Source: JAUYQR01 sp031415015 (GTDB taxonomy: Bacteria > Pseudomonadota > Alphaproteobacteria > Rhodobacterales > Rhodobacteraceae). From it: a stretch of 64,000 nt of DNA. The stretch lies in NCBI GenBank assembly GCA_031415015.1, contig JANOQT010000041.1, positions 76,550 through 140,549 of the forward strand, written 5' to 3'. The translations under genes were made by a program, and so were the position numbers. Under the pieces are notes generated by a model. The model saw only the letters and a list, made by a program, of their open reading frames with translations, had not been told where the DNA came from and searched no databases. Below are positions 35,366-44,620 of the stretch, piece after piece (position 1 is the first letter of the stretch; every line of letters begins with the position of its first letter).

Positions 35366-35939
35366 GATCTGGGCGCACCGGTTGCCCGCTGCGGCTAAGC
35401 TGGGCGCGTTGTCGGTGTGCACGGTGCTGCTGTTTTCGCTGACCACCCCCGCGACAATCCTTGCAGCACTGGCGCTGGTGGTGGCCCTGTACGCCAGCAG
35501 TGGCGCGGCCTTCGCCACCCACGGCGCGCGGATGCTGCGCCCGCTTTGGCCTTTCGTGCTGATCGTAGGGATTTGGCACCTTTGGACAAGTGATCCCGCT
35601 GGCGGGGCGGTGATCATCCTGCGGCTGACCGCCGCCGTCGGTGCCGCAAATTTCGTCACCATGACCACGCGCCTGTCCGACATGATCGCCGTGATCGAGA
35701 CCCTTACCCGGCCCCTTGCCGCCTTTGGCCTGAAGCCGCGCCGCTTTGCCTTGGCACTGGCGCTGGTCATCCGGTTCATCCCCGTGATGGCCGACCGGAT
35801 GGGCCAGATATCCGAGGCGTGGTCCGCCCGTTCCCCCCGCCGCCCCCGCTGGCGGGTGATCGTTCCCGTCACGCTTGCCGCGCTCGACGATGCTGACAAC
35901 GCAGCCGAGGCCTTGCGCGCACGCGGCGGGGCTGATTAA
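35340..35939 (+). CDS. bioN: Biotin ECF transporter transmembrane subunit
   Basis: 199-residue T-component with four to five helices and the CbiQ-family coupling motif in the last third (VIRFIPVMADRMGQISEAWSAR), where AR-containing helices contact the ATPase. The ATG at 35340 lies inside bioM, so the two overlap by 26 bases; the longer open frame upstream is inside bioM and was rejected. Confidence 0.88.
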   Translation: MLTLTSPVEIWAHRLPAAAKLGALSVCTVLLFSLTTPATILAALALVVALYASSGAAFATHGARMLRPLWPFVLIVGIWHLWTSDPAGGAVIILRLTAAVGAANFVTMTTRLSDMIAVIETLTRPLAAFGLKPRRFALALALVIRFIPVMADRMGQISEAWSARSPRRPRWRVIVPVTLAALDDADNAAEALRARGGAD

Positions 35940-35965
35940 AGGCCCGCAGTTCAACCGGAGGACCC

Positions 35966-36508
35966 ATGGAACGCAATCTTACCCACATCGCCCTGTTCGC
36001 AGCCCTGATCGCCGTGCTTGGCCTTGTGCCAAAGATCGACCTTGCCGCCGGGGTGCCGATCACGGCGCAAAGCCTTGGCATCATGCTGTGCGGCACGGTG
36101 CTGGGTGCGCGGCGCGGGGCGCTGGCAGTGATCCTGTTCCTGGTGCTGGTGGCGGCTGGTCTGCCCTTGCTGTCGGGTGGGCGCGGCGGGCTTGGCGTCT
36201 TTGCCTCGCCGTCTGTCGGGTTCCTGATCGGCTTCCCCGTTGCGGCTTTTGTCACCGGCTGGGTGATGGAGCGGACGACGCTTGCACCCGGCGTGGCGGC
36301 AACCGCTGCGGCCGTCATCGGCGGGATCGGGGTGCTTTATGTATTCGGGATCATCGGGATGTCCGTGATGCTGGACAAGACCCTGACCGAGGCGTCGTAC
36401 CTTGCCATGGCCTTCCTGCCCGGCGATGCGGTCAAGGTGGTGTTGGCCGGGATGATCACCCAAAGCCTGGCGCGCATGCGGCCCGCCTCGCTGCTGTCAC
36501 GCGCCTGA
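35966..36508 (+). CDS. bioY: Biotin transporter substrate-binding subunit BioY
   Basis: 180 residues with six hydrophobic segments. The family motifs are present: PITAQSLGIMLCGTVLGARRGALAV after helix 2 and GGRGGLGVFASPSVGFLIGFP in the third segment, which forms the biotin pocket. Starts 26 bases after bioN with GGAGG upstream. Convergent with the thiolase gene; the two stops overlap by 12 bases. Confidence 0.93.
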   Translation: MERNLTHIALFAALIAVLGLVPKIDLAAGVPITAQSLGIMLCGTVLGARRGALAVILFLVLVAAGLPLLSGGRGGLGVFASPSVGFLIGFPVAAFVTGWVMERTTLAPGVAATAAAVIGGIGVLYVFGIIGMSVMLDKTLTEASYLAMAFLPGDAVKVVLAGMITQSLARMRPASLLSRA

Positions 36509-37576
36509 GGCCTCGACCAGAAGCGCGGTGCCAAGGCCCCCTGCCGCCGCAATCGCGGCAAGGCCTTGGCCCGCGCGCAAGCTGTGGAACAGCCGCACCG
36601 CAAGAACGGCACCCGATGCGCCAATCGGGTGCCCCCGCGCCAGCGCCCCGCCGCCGGGGTTGACGATCGCCGGGTCAATGCCGCAGGCCGCAACCACGGC
36701 CATCGCCTGCACGGCGTAAGCCTCCATCACTTCGGCCATCGCCAACGGTGAACCGTCCCAAATCTCGCGGATCGCCACCACCGGCGCCAAACCCGGTTCC
36801 ATCGGATCGGCCCCACGGGTGACCCCTGCCACGATCCGCAGGCTGCGGGGAAACCGCGCCGCCAGCCGGTCTGACACAACCAGAACCAGTGCCGAGGCGT
36901 CCGCCGCCACAGCCGCCGTCGCCGCCGTGATGCTGCCCCTGACCACCGGCGCGCGCGCGGCCAGCGCCGGAGTCAGGGCGCGCGTGAAGGCATCGCGCTG
37001 CTGCCCCTGAAGCACGGTGATCTCGTCCGTGTGGTCGGCCTGCAAGGCCTTGCGGTGGCTGTCCACCGCCCAGACCTCTTGCGCCGCGCGACTGATCCGC
37101 AGCCGCAGCGCCAGCGCCCCTGCCGCGTCTGCCATGCCGGGATTGCGGCCGGGCCAGGGGGTGAAGGGGGCCTCGTCATAGGCGACGGGCGGGCCGCCGT
37201 CGGGGTCGGTCGCCAGCCGCAACGGCCTGCGGGAATAGCTTTCCACCCCGCCCGCCAGCACCACATCGGCCGCGCCACTGTCCACCATCGCCCGGGCCAG
37301 CAGGATCGCATCCAGCCCCCCCGCGCATTGCCGGTCAATGGTCAGACCGGCCACGCGGTCGGGCAACCCGGCTGCCAGCGCGACTCGCCGCGCCGGATTG
37401 CCGCCCGCCCCCAGCGCGTTGGACAAGATCACCTCGCCCACCTGCCCCGGGTCCAGCCGCGCCGCCGCCAGACAACCCAGCAGCACCGGCACTGCCAATT
37501 CCTCGACCGTCAGCAGCGCAAAGGCTCCGCCGCGCGGCACCACCGCCGACCGGCTGGCTGCGATCAGATGTGCCAC
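36497..37576 (-). CDS. Thiolase-family protein lacking the second catalytic cysteine
   Basis: 359 residues of the thiolase fold. The nucleophilic cysteine is kept (DRQCAGGLDA, C84) and so is the histidine in GGGALARGHPIGASG (H316). The C-terminal CxGG motif that supplies the second catalytic cysteine reads GLAAIAAAGGLG, so alanine 343 stands where cysteine is expected, and the usual NEAF motif reads MEAY. It may be non-catalytic in cleavage or specialised for another acyl transfer. The GTG at 37576 is preferred because AAGGGG precedes it. Overlaps the acyl-CoA ligase gene by 13 bases in a four-gene operon. Confidence 0.85.
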   Translation of the reverse strand: MAHLIAASRSAVVPRGGAFALLTVEELAVPVLLGCLAAARLDPGQVGEVILSNALGAGGNPARRVALAAGLPDRVAGLTIDRQCAGGLDAILLARAMVDSGAADVVLAGGVESYSRRPLRLATDPDGGPPVAYDEAPFTPWPGRNPGMADAAGALALRLRISRAAQEVWAVDSHRKALQADHTDEITVLQGQQRDAFTRALTPALAARAPVVRGSITAATAAVAADASALVLVVSDRLAARFPRSLRIVAGVTRGADPMEPGLAPVVAIREIWDGSPLAMAEVMEAYAVQAMAVVAACGIDPAIVNPGGGALARGHPIGASGAVLAVRLFHSLRAGQGLAAIAAAGGLGTALLVEASGA

Positions 37577-38742
37577 CGAAGTCCCCTTTGAAGGGCCGCG
37601 AAATCCGTCTTGCCGGACGGAACGACTGGCCACTCCGTCATCCAGATCAGGGCCTTCGGCGCTTTCAACGGCCCCAGCTTGGCGCGCAATGCCAGCAGGA
37701 TACGTTCCTCTTCCGCCGGATTTCCCTGCACCACCGCAACCAGAACCGCACCGCGCAGTGGATCGGTCACCGGCAGGACGGCAACGCGGCGCACACCGGC
37801 AAGTCCTTCCATGAAAGCCTCGATCTCTTCGGGAAAGACGTTCTGATCGGCGACCGTGACCATCCGCCCGGCCCGGCCCGAAAGATACAGATACTCACCG
37901 TCCATCCGTCCGACCTCTCCCACCGAAAGCCAACTGCCCTGCCACTGCGCGCCGCCGCCGTCGCCCGCGTAGCGCGCAAACACGTAGGGGCTTTGCACCC
38001 AAACGGTCCCGTCCTGCAACCTGATCTTCACGTCCGGATAGGCCCGGCCCACCGACCCTTCGGGGGTTGAGGCGTCTGACATGGTGATGAAACTGGTCTC
38101 GGCCGCGCCGTAAAACTCGTGCACCTGTGCGGCGGGGGCCATCGCCTGCACGGCGGCGCGCAGATCAGGGTCAAGCTTTGAGCCGCCGATCAGCAGCACG
38201 CGCAGCGCGGGACAGGCCGGGCCGCCCGCCTCGGCCATCAGACGCAGTTGAGCGGGCGTGGCGTAAAGGTGAGAAATCTGCCGCACCGCCAAGGCTTTGC
38301 GCTGCCGGTCCGGGCGCAGATCGTCCAGAAGATGCACCTCGGCGCCTAGATGCATGCCCTCCAACGCGCCATACAGCGACAGAGAATGCACCAGCCGCCC
38401 CAGCACCGCCAGCCGCGCTGTGGGGCCGATGCCGAACAGACCCGCGTTGATGGTAAAGCTGGCGATCCACGACGCGTGACTGCGCCGGATGCGGCGTGGT
38501 GCGCCGGTGGACCCGGAAGTCAAGGTCTCGAACACCGGCGTTGGGCCGGGGTCGGGGGGAGGCCCCTCAAGGCCGATGCGAAACACCGGGGTGGCCAGGG
38601 CCGCGGCTAGCGCCAGCGCCGAGGGCCGGTCGGCGATGACCGGAGTGCCAAGGGGAACCGGCCCCTGTTCGCGCCCCTGCCCGTCGAACAGCTGCGCTGC
38701 GGGATGCCAGCAAAACGCCGGGCAGAGGGGGTCGCCGCTCAC
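37564..38742 (-). CDS. AMP-binding acyl-CoA synthetase-like protein
   Basis: 392 residues, shorter than typical ligases (about 500), with a reduced N-terminal half. Core motifs are present: ETLTSGSTGAPRRIRR (P-loop), HEFYGAAETSFI, SVGEVGRMDGEYLYLSGR (with the adenylate-binding D), and PSGKTDFAALQ with the C-terminal lysine. It should activate an acid as acyl-AMP and thioester. A GTG at 38742 overlaps the aldolase stop (GTGA), which decides the start. The partner thiolase immediately follows, suggesting a shared acyl substrate, identity unknown. Confidence 0.82.
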   Translation of the reverse strand: MSGDPLCPAFCWHPAAQLFDGQGREQGPVPLGTPVIADRPSALALAAALATPVFRIGLEGPPPDPGPTPVFETLTSGSTGAPRRIRRSHASWIASFTINAGLFGIGPTARLAVLGRLVHSLSLYGALEGMHLGAEVHLLDDLRPDRQRKALAVRQISHLYATPAQLRLMAEAGGPACPALRVLLIGGSKLDPDLRAAVQAMAPAAQVHEFYGAAETSFITMSDASTPEGSVGRAYPDVKIRLQDGTVWVQSPYVFARYAGDGGGAQWQGSWLSVGEVGRMDGEYLYLSGRAGRMVTVADQNVFPEEIEAFMEGLAGVRRVAVLPVTDPLRGAVLVAVVQGNPAEEERILLALRAKLGPLKAPKALIWMTEWPVVPSGKTDFAALQRGLRWHI

Positions 38743-39506
38743 GCTTGGCGAAAGCTGGCCGCCAGCCCACGCGCGGCGGCTGACAAAAGCCACAGGTCCA
38801 CGCCCACGGCGGTAAAGCGGGTTCCCCAGCCGATGCATTTGCGCGCAAATTCCGGGTCCACCGTCAGAATCCCTGCAGGCTTGCCCACCGCGACGATGCG
38901 CTTGATCGCAGACTCGATGGTCGCCACCACTTCGGGATGCGCCTGATTGCCGGGATGCCCAAGCGACGCCGCTAGGTCTGCCGGGCCGATGAACAGCGCA
39001 TCCACCCCGTCGACCGCCGCGATATCTTCGATGGCTGCCACCGCCTCACGCGTCTCGATCTGCACGATCAGGCACAATTCGTCCTCGGCGCGGACCATGT
39101 AATCCTTGATCTGGCCATAACCGCTGGCCCGGGTGCCGCCGGCCACACCGCGAAAGCCGCGCGGGGCGTAGCGCATGGCCGAAACCAACGCCCGCGCCTC
39201 ATCCGCCGACTGGACGTAAGGGATCATCAGCGTCTGCGCGCCGAAATCCAGCAGCCGTTTGATCAAGGCCGGGTCCTGCGATTGAGGTCGCACCACCGGC
39301 GAGACGGGGTAAGGTGCCATCGCCTGCAGCATAGCCAGCACATCCGGGATATCGGTCAGCGAATGTTCGGTATCTATGGTTATCCAGTCGAACCCGGTGC
39401 CTGCGATCATCTCGGCCACCACCGGCCCGGGGATGGAATTCCACAGGCCGATCTGCTGACGCCCCTCACGAAGACCGCGCTTGAACTGGTTGACCGGCAA
39501 CATCAT
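38739..39506 (-). CDS. HpcH/HpaI-family aldolase
   Basis: 255-residue class II pyruvate-type aldolase. Family landmarks: GLWNSIPGPVVAEMIAGTGFDWITIDTEHS near the start (positions 20-50), MIPYVQSADEA, IVQIETREAVAAI with the metal-binding glutamate, and ALFIGPADLAASLG with the metal-binding aspartate. Such enzymes cleave 4-hydroxy-2-oxo acids to pyruvate and an aldehyde. It starts inside the aroQ stop (ATGATG) and is coupled to the ligase gene downstream. Physiological substrate not evident. Confidence 0.88.
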   Translation of the reverse strand: MMLPVNQFKRGLREGRQQIGLWNSIPGPVVAEMIAGTGFDWITIDTEHSLTDIPDVLAMLQAMAPYPVSPVVRPQSQDPALIKRLLDFGAQTLMIPYVQSADEARALVSAMRYAPRGFRGVAGGTRASGYGQIKDYMVRAEDELCLIVQIETREAVAAIEDIAAVDGVDALFIGPADLAASLGHPGNQAHPEVVATIESAIKRIVAVGKPAGILTVDPEFARKCIGWGTRFTAVGVDLWLLSAAARGLAASFRQA

Positions 39507-39943
39507 TTGCCCACCAGACTTGCCATCCGGCGCAAAGCCAAGGCGTAGCCTTCGGTGCCAAAACCTGCGATCACCCCGTCGGCGCGCTGGCTGATGTAGG
39601 AATGATGCCGGAACGCCTCGCGCTTGTGAATGTTCGAAATGTGCACTTCCAGCACCGGCCCGTCATAGGCGTTCAGCGCATCCAGAATGGCGACGGAGGT
39701 GTGGGAATACGCCCCCGGATTGATGATGATCCCCGCCGAGGTGCCCCGCGCCTGCTGGATCCAGTCGATCAGCTGGCCCTCGTGGTTCGATTGCAGTGCC
39801 TTCACCGACAGGCCAAGATCCTCGGCCAGATCGGCGACCATCGCGGCCACATCTTCCAGCGTCTCTTGGCCATAAATCTCGGGCTGTCTGAGGCCCAGAA
39901 GGTTCAGATTGGGGCCGTTCAAAAGGGTGATGAGTTTTGGCAT
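39503..39943 (-). CDS. aroQ: Type II 3-dehydroquinate dehydratase
   Basis: 146-residue shikimate-pathway enzyme that dehydrates 3-dehydroquinate. The family motifs are all present: LNGPNLNLLGLRQPEIYG (with catalytic tyrosine), SNHEGQLIDWIQQA, INPGAYSHTSVAI, and VHISNIHKREAFRHHSY. ATG 39943 matches the family start; the longer frame was rejected. First gene of the operon with the aldolase, ligase and thiolase genes. Confidence 0.96.
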   Translation of the reverse strand: MPKLITLLNGPNLNLLGLRQPEIYGQETLEDVAAMVADLAEDLGLSVKALQSNHEGQLIDWIQQARGTSAGIIINPGAYSHTSVAILDALNAYDGPVLEVHISNIHKREAFRHHSYISQRADGVIAGFGTEGYALALRRMASLVGK

Positions 39944-40074
39944 TGCGGTCCTCGGGCACTTGTCGCCCGACATTAGCCGATCCGACCGGGGGAACAAGCC
40001 CGGGTAAAAATGGCGGCCTTCCAACCGTGGTCAGAAAGCCGCCCAGGGAGACATCGTTGGCCGCAAGCGGCTGT

Positions 40075-40944
40075 TCAGGCAACCTTTTCCAGAACCACTT
40101 CGGGCGTGATGCCCAGCGCACGCACGACTTCGCGGGTCAGGTGCGGGCGGTTCAGGGTGTAGAAATGCAGGTCCCCGACTCCGCCTTGCAGCAGCTTGTC
40201 GCAAAGTGCGGTGCATTGCGCCAGGGCAAGCAGCTCTTCGCGGCCATCACGGGCGGCAGTGGCAAAGGCCTCGTCCAGCTTTCGCGGCACCCGGGTGCCA
40301 CAGCGGGCGGCAAATTTCTTGGCCCCGGCCCAGCTGGTGATCGGCAGGATGCCGGGGATGATCGGCGCGGTGATCCCGGCGGCCACACAGGCATCGCGGA
40401 ACCGGAAGAAGGTGTCGACGTCAAAGAAGAACTGGGTAATGGCCGAGGATGCACCGGCATCAATCTTGCGCTTGAGGAAAGTCACGTCGGCGGTCTTGTC
40501 GGCGGCATCGGGGTGCGGTTCGGGATAGGCCCCGACGCGGATCTTGAACTTGCCGGTTTTCGCCAGCTTTTCAACCAGTTCGACCGAAGACGCAAACCCC
40601 AGCGGATGCGGCACAAACCGCTCCGCGCCTTTCGGAGCGTCGCCGCGCAGGGCGACAATCTCGGTCACGCCAGCCTCGGCGTAAGCTTCGGCAATGGCCA
40701 GGGTTTCGGTCTTGGTCGCATCAACGCAGGTCAGATGCGCCGCCACCGGCAGGCCGTAATTGCGGTGGATGGTCGACACTGCCTCATGCGTCAGTTTGCG
40801 GGTGGTGCCGCCCGCGCCATAGGTGACCGACACGAAAGACGGCTTCATCGGGGCCAGCGCCTGCACGGTTTCCCACAGCCGGAACGACGCATCCAGCGTC
40901 TGCGGCGGGAAGAATTCAAACGAGATGCGGGGTGTCGCGGACAT
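40075..40944 (-). CDS. metF: Methylenetetrahydrofolate reductase
   Basis: 289 residues, TIM-barrel flavoenzyme that reduces 5,10-methylene-THF to 5-methyl-THF for methionine synthesis. Motifs: ISFEFFPPQTLDAS at the N-terminus, SVTYGAGGTTR, VALRGDAPKGAE, ITQFFFDVDTFFRF. AGAAGGAA precedes the ATG by about seven bases. Divergent from a LysR regulator gene that is its probable activator. Confidence 0.95.
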   Translation of the reverse strand: MSATPRISFEFFPPQTLDASFRLWETVQALAPMKPSFVSVTYGAGGTTRKLTHEAVSTIHRNYGLPVAAHLTCVDATKTETLAIAEAYAEAGVTEIVALRGDAPKGAERFVPHPLGFASSVELVEKLAKTGKFKIRVGAYPEPHPDAADKTADVTFLKRKIDAGASSAITQFFFDVDTFFRFRDACVAAGITAPIIPGILPITSWAGAKKFAARCGTRVPRKLDEAFATAARDGREELLALAQCTALCDKLLQGGVGDLHFYTLNRPHLTREVVRALGITPEVVLEKVA

Positions 40945-40987
40945 GGGCAGCTTCCTTCTGATGCCCCCTTGTCGCAGAGTCTGGTAT

Positions 40988-41011
40988 GTGAGACCAATTC
41001 ATAGTTCTCAC
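40988..41011. promoter_or_regulatory. Candidate MetR operator between metF and metR
   Basis: GTGAGA (40988-40993) and TCTCAC (41006-41011), a 6-bp inverted repeat with 12-base centre, in the 88-base divergent promoter. LysR-type regulators bind such T-N11-A palindromes. Confidence 0.6.
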
Positions 41012-41032
41012 CATCTTTATGAGGTTCGGCAC

Positions 41033-41941
41033 ATGTACATCGAGCTGCGCCACCTGCGCACCATCCGGGCAATCCACCAGGCAGGCGGCCTTGCCCGTGC
41101 CGCCGACATGCTGAACATGACACAATCCGCCCTCAGCCATCAGGTGGCGGGGCTGGAGGATCAGGCCGGGATGGAACTGTTCGTCCGCCGGTCCAAGCCG
41201 ATGAAACTCTCCTCCGCCGGAATCCGGATGTTGCGCGCCGCCGACCGCATCCTGCCCGAGATCGACGCGATGGAAGACGAGTTCCGCAACCTGCGATCCG
41301 GCAAGATCGGGCGGCTGCACATCGCCATCGAGTGCCACGCCTGTTTCGACTGGCTGTTCCCGGTGCTGGAACTGTTCCGTCATGCCTGGCCCGAGATTGA
41401 CGTGGATATCCGCGCCGGGCTGGCGTTCGACGCCCTGCCCGCGCTGAACCGCGAAGAGGTCGATCTGGTGATCTCGTCCAACCCGGTGCCGCTGCCGGGC
41501 ATCACCTACAACCCCCTGTTCGACTACCACCCCACCTTCCTTGCCGCAGCAGCAAACCCACTGGCGCAAAAGGCTTTCATCGCCGCCGAAGATTTCCGCG
41601 ATCAGGTGCTGATCACCTATCCGGTGACGCGCGACAAGCTGGATATCTTCAGCGAACTGCTGACCCCTGCCAAGGTGGAACCCCGTGCCCAGCGCACCGC
41701 CGAACTGACGGCAGTGATCCTGATGCTGGTGGGGTCGAACCGGGGGGTGGCGGTGCTGCCGGACTGGGTGTTGCGCGACGTGCGTACCAGCGCGGATTAC
41801 GTAACGCGGCCGCTGGGGCCGGCGGTCATCACCAAGCGGTTGTTTGCGGCCACCCGGTCCGAGGATGTGGCAAAGCCCTTCATGGCCCATTTCCTGAAAC
41901 TGGGGCGCAGTGAGCCGGTGAAACTGCAACGGGGCGCGTAG
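41033..41941 (+). CDS. metR: LysR-family regulator MetR
   Basis: 302 residues: N-terminal winged HTH (LRTIRAIHQAGGLARAADML, MTQSALSHQVAGLEDQ) and a C-terminal effector domain with the MetR-like ECHACFDWLFPVL motif that senses homocysteine. Divergent from metF, the classic MetR arrangement. The ATG 41033 follows TTCGGCAC and fits the family start; the longer open frame begins inside metF and was rejected. Confidence 0.9.
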   Translation: MYIELRHLRTIRAIHQAGGLARAADMLNMTQSALSHQVAGLEDQAGMELFVRRSKPMKLSSAGIRMLRAADRILPEIDAMEDEFRNLRSGKIGRLHIAIECHACFDWLFPVLELFRHAWPEIDVDIRAGLAFDALPALNREEVDLVISSNPVPLPGITYNPLFDYHPTFLAAAANPLAQKAFIAAEDFRDQVLITYPVTRDKLDIFSELLTPAKVEPRAQRTAELTAVILMLVGSNRGVAVLPDWVLRDVRTSADYVTRPLGPAVITKRLFAATRSEDVAKPFMAHFLKLGRSEPVKLQRGA

Positions 41942-41961
41942 GATGGGCAATATTGCCCATC

Positions 41962-43722
41962 TTACCCGGAGTTTTCCGTCGCCAGCCCGCCGGTGCCGTG
42001 CAGCAATGCCCGGCCCGCATAGATGTCACCTGCCAATTGCAGCGCGAACCGTTCGGCATCGCGCAGGCGCACATCGGCCAGCGTCTCAGCCACCGCCGCT
42101 TCATCAGTGCCGAAATGGCGCAACAGGTCGGCCCCAAGCGCCAGTGCCGATTCGTAGGTCTCGCGGATCGGGGCTGCGACCCCGGCCTTGATCAGCGTGA
42201 TCGAGTGGCGGCGGTCGAAGCTGCGGGCAAAGACCGGGATAAGCGGGCATTCGTCGTGCAGCAGATGCGCGATGCGGGTGGCAGCCCCCTGATTGTCGAT
42301 GCCGATGATCACCGCGCGGGAATGGCTGGCACCGGCAGCATGCAGGATATCCAGCCGCGTCCCGTCGCCGAAATAGACCTTGAAGCCAAAGTCCCGGGCG
42401 GTGGTGATCGCCTCGGGATCGGTGTCGATGATGGTCAGACTGTGCCCCCGCGCCAGAAGCAGCTGGCTGACCACCTGCCCAAAGCGGCCAAATCCGATCA
42501 GCAACACCGACGCCCCGTCGTCTTCCGGCGCTGGCAGACCCTCGGACGAGACGGCGGCTTTCGGCATCAGCCGGTCATGCAGCAGCACGAACAGCGGGGT
42601 CATCACCATCGAAATGATGATCACCGCAGTCAGGGTGGCGTTTTCCTCAACCGTGATCAGCCCAACCGACAGCGCGGCGGCATAAAGCACAAAGGCAAAC
42701 TCGCCGCCCTGCGCCATCAGCACAACGCGTTCCAGCGCCTCGCGGTGGCTGGCCTTGAATATCCGGGCAACGCCGTAGATCGTCAGCATCTTCAGCGCGG
42801 TCAGGGCAACCACGGCGATCAGGACCAGCTGCCAGTTCCGCGCCACGACCGCCAGGTCAAGCGCCATGCCGACCGCAAGGAAGAAAAGCCCAAGCAGCAG
42901 GCCGCGGAACGGCTCCACATCCGCCTCCAGCTGGTGCCGGTACGAGGATTCCGACAACAGCACCCCGGCAAGGAACGCCCCCATTGCGGCGGATAGCCCG
43001 CCAATCTGCATCCACAGCGCGGCCCCCAGCACGATCAGCAACGCGGCGGCGGTCATCACTTCGCGGGCGCGGGCGGCAGCCAGGATCGCGAAAACCGGGT
43101 TCAGCAGATAGCGGCCCGCAAGGATCAGCGCCAGAATGGCCCCCAGACCGATGCCGATCCCCAGCGCCCGGTCGGCCAGCGTCAGGTCCGGCGCGCCGGG
43201 GGCCAGAAACGCGGTCAACGCCAGCAGCGGCACGATGGCCAGATCCTCCAGCAGCAGGATCGACACGATGCGCTGACCCTTTGGGGCCGAGGTGTCGCCG
43301 CGTTCCTCCAGCATCTGCATCACGATGGCGGTGGAGGTCAGCACAAAGCCGGTCCCCGAAATCAGCGAGGGCGCGAAGGGATAGCCCAGCGCCAATCCCA
43401 CCAGCGACAACAGCGCCATTGCGACCACAACCTGCACCAGCCCGAGGCCAAAGATATCGCGCCGCATCGCCCACAGGCGCGAGGGCTTCATTTCCAGCCC
43501 GATGATGAACAGGAACATCACCACACCCAGTTCCGCCACATGCAGAATGGCCATCGGGTCGGAAAAGAGGCCAAGTCCGAACGGACCGATCGCCAGACCC
43601 GCCGCCAGATAGCCAAGAACCGACCCAAGACCCGCCCGCTTGAACAACGGGACCGCCACCACTGCCGCGCCCAGCAGCGTGACGACGGCGGGAATATCAA
43701 CCCCGGTGCTTTCAGTGGCCAT
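41962..43722 (-). CDS. CPA2-family monovalent cation/proton antiporter (KefB/KefC-like)
   Basis: 586 residues: about twelve membrane helices (PAVVTLLGAAVVAVPLF start; VVMFLFIIGLEMKPSRLW; SGTGFVLTSTAIVMQML) followed by a cytoplasmic RCK/TrkA-N domain with the NAD-binding loop VLLIGFGRFGQVVSQLL. These proteins exchange K+ or Na+ for protons, often gated by nucleotides or glutathione adducts. GAGAGG precedes the ATG. Convergent with metR, 20 bases apart. Ion preference unknown. Confidence 0.9.
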   Translation of the reverse strand: MATESTGVDIPAVVTLLGAAVVAVPLFKRAGLGSVLGYLAAGLAIGPFGLGLFSDPMAILHVAELGVVMFLFIIGLEMKPSRLWAMRRDIFGLGLVQVVVAMALLSLVGLALGYPFAPSLISGTGFVLTSTAIVMQMLEERGDTSAPKGQRIVSILLLEDLAIVPLLALTAFLAPGAPDLTLADRALGIGIGLGAILALILAGRYLLNPVFAILAAARAREVMTAAALLIVLGAALWMQIGGLSAAMGAFLAGVLLSESSYRHQLEADVEPFRGLLLGLFFLAVGMALDLAVVARNWQLVLIAVVALTALKMLTIYGVARIFKASHREALERVVLMAQGGEFAFVLYAAALSVGLITVEENATLTAVIIISMVMTPLFVLLHDRLMPKAAVSSEGLPAPEDDGASVLLIGFGRFGQVVSQLLLARGHSLTIIDTDPEAITTARDFGFKVYFGDGTRLDILHAAGASHSRAVIIGIDNQGAATRIAHLLHDECPLIPVFARSFDRRHSITLIKAGVAAPIRETYESALALGADLLRHFGTDEAAVAETLADVRLRDAERFALQLAGDIYAGRALLHGTGGLATENSG

Positions 43723-43831
43723 GCGCGTCCTCTCTTTCCAGACAGGGTGGCGGCGGTCGTGCGAATTGGCAAGCAGGATTGGCTTGGAGTTCCCGGCGGT
43801 TCCGGCTTAGAATTTACGGTGGAGGTGCCTC

Positions 43832-44524
43832 TTGATCATACGGTTCAGTTTTGCTTTTGCGCTTTGCGCGCTCCCCGCTGCGGCAGAATGTAGGCTGGCG
43901 TTGGCCTTGGCGGTGGATGTGTCGCGGTCGGTCAATGCGGCCGACTACATGATCCAGACCGAAGGACTGGCGCTGGCGCTGGAAGATGCGGCAGTGAGGG
44001 CCGCAATTTTTTCGCCCGAAGGCGAGGTTGCTTTGGCAGTCTATTACTGGAGCGGCGAGCGGCATCAACAGATCGTCGTGCCCTGGGTGCTGTTGTCAGG
44101 GCCGGGTGAGTTGGCTCGGGCGGTGACAAAGGTACGCAACGAAGAACGCCCCGCACGGCTGTTGCCGACCGCACTGGGCCATGCGCTGATCTTTGGGGCC
44201 GAAGTGATGGACCAAGCCCCACCCTGCCTGAGCCGGGTACTGGATATGGCTGGCGACGGTCGCAACAACGAAGGCATCTCGGCCCGCACCGCCTATGACC
44301 GTACCGATTTCGGCGACATCATCGTCAACGGGCTGGCGATCGGCGAACACGAAGCCAATGTGGCCGACTATTACCGGAACGAGGTGATCCGGGGAATCGG
44401 TGCCTTTGTCGAGGTGGCCAAGACCCAACAGGACTACCCCCGCGCGATCCGCCGCAAGCTGCTGCGCGAACTGAACGGGCCGGAAATAGGCGGTCTGCCC
44501 GCCGCGACTCAACCGCGCGGATAG
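43832..44524 (+). CDS. Exported DUF1194 (VWA-like) protein
   Basis: 230 residues with a signal peptide (IIRFSFAFALCALPAAAECR). LALALAVDVSRSVNAADY is the MIDAS-like DxSxS start of a von Willebrand A fold, and VLDMAGDGRNNEG and TDFGDIIVNGLAIG support DUF1194. Likely periplasmic; no role known. The start is TTG, chosen because GGAGG sits six bases before it and no ATG precedes the signal peptide. Confidence 0.85.
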   Translation: MIIRFSFAFALCALPAAAECRLALALAVDVSRSVNAADYMIQTEGLALALEDAAVRAAIFSPEGEVALAVYYWSGERHQQIVVPWVLLSGPGELARAVTKVRNEERPARLLPTALGHALIFGAEVMDQAPPCLSRVLDMAGDGRNNEGISARTAYDRTDFGDIIVNGLAIGEHEANVADYYRNEVIRGIGAFVEVAKTQQDYPRAIRRKLLRELNGPEIGGLPAATQPRG

Positions 44525-44620
44525 GTAAGGTGACCGCAGACTCGCGCAGCAGGCAAAACCCGTTGACTTGGGCCACGGCGCCGCAATTCTACACTTGCGA
44601 CGTGCACTACGGAGACAGAG

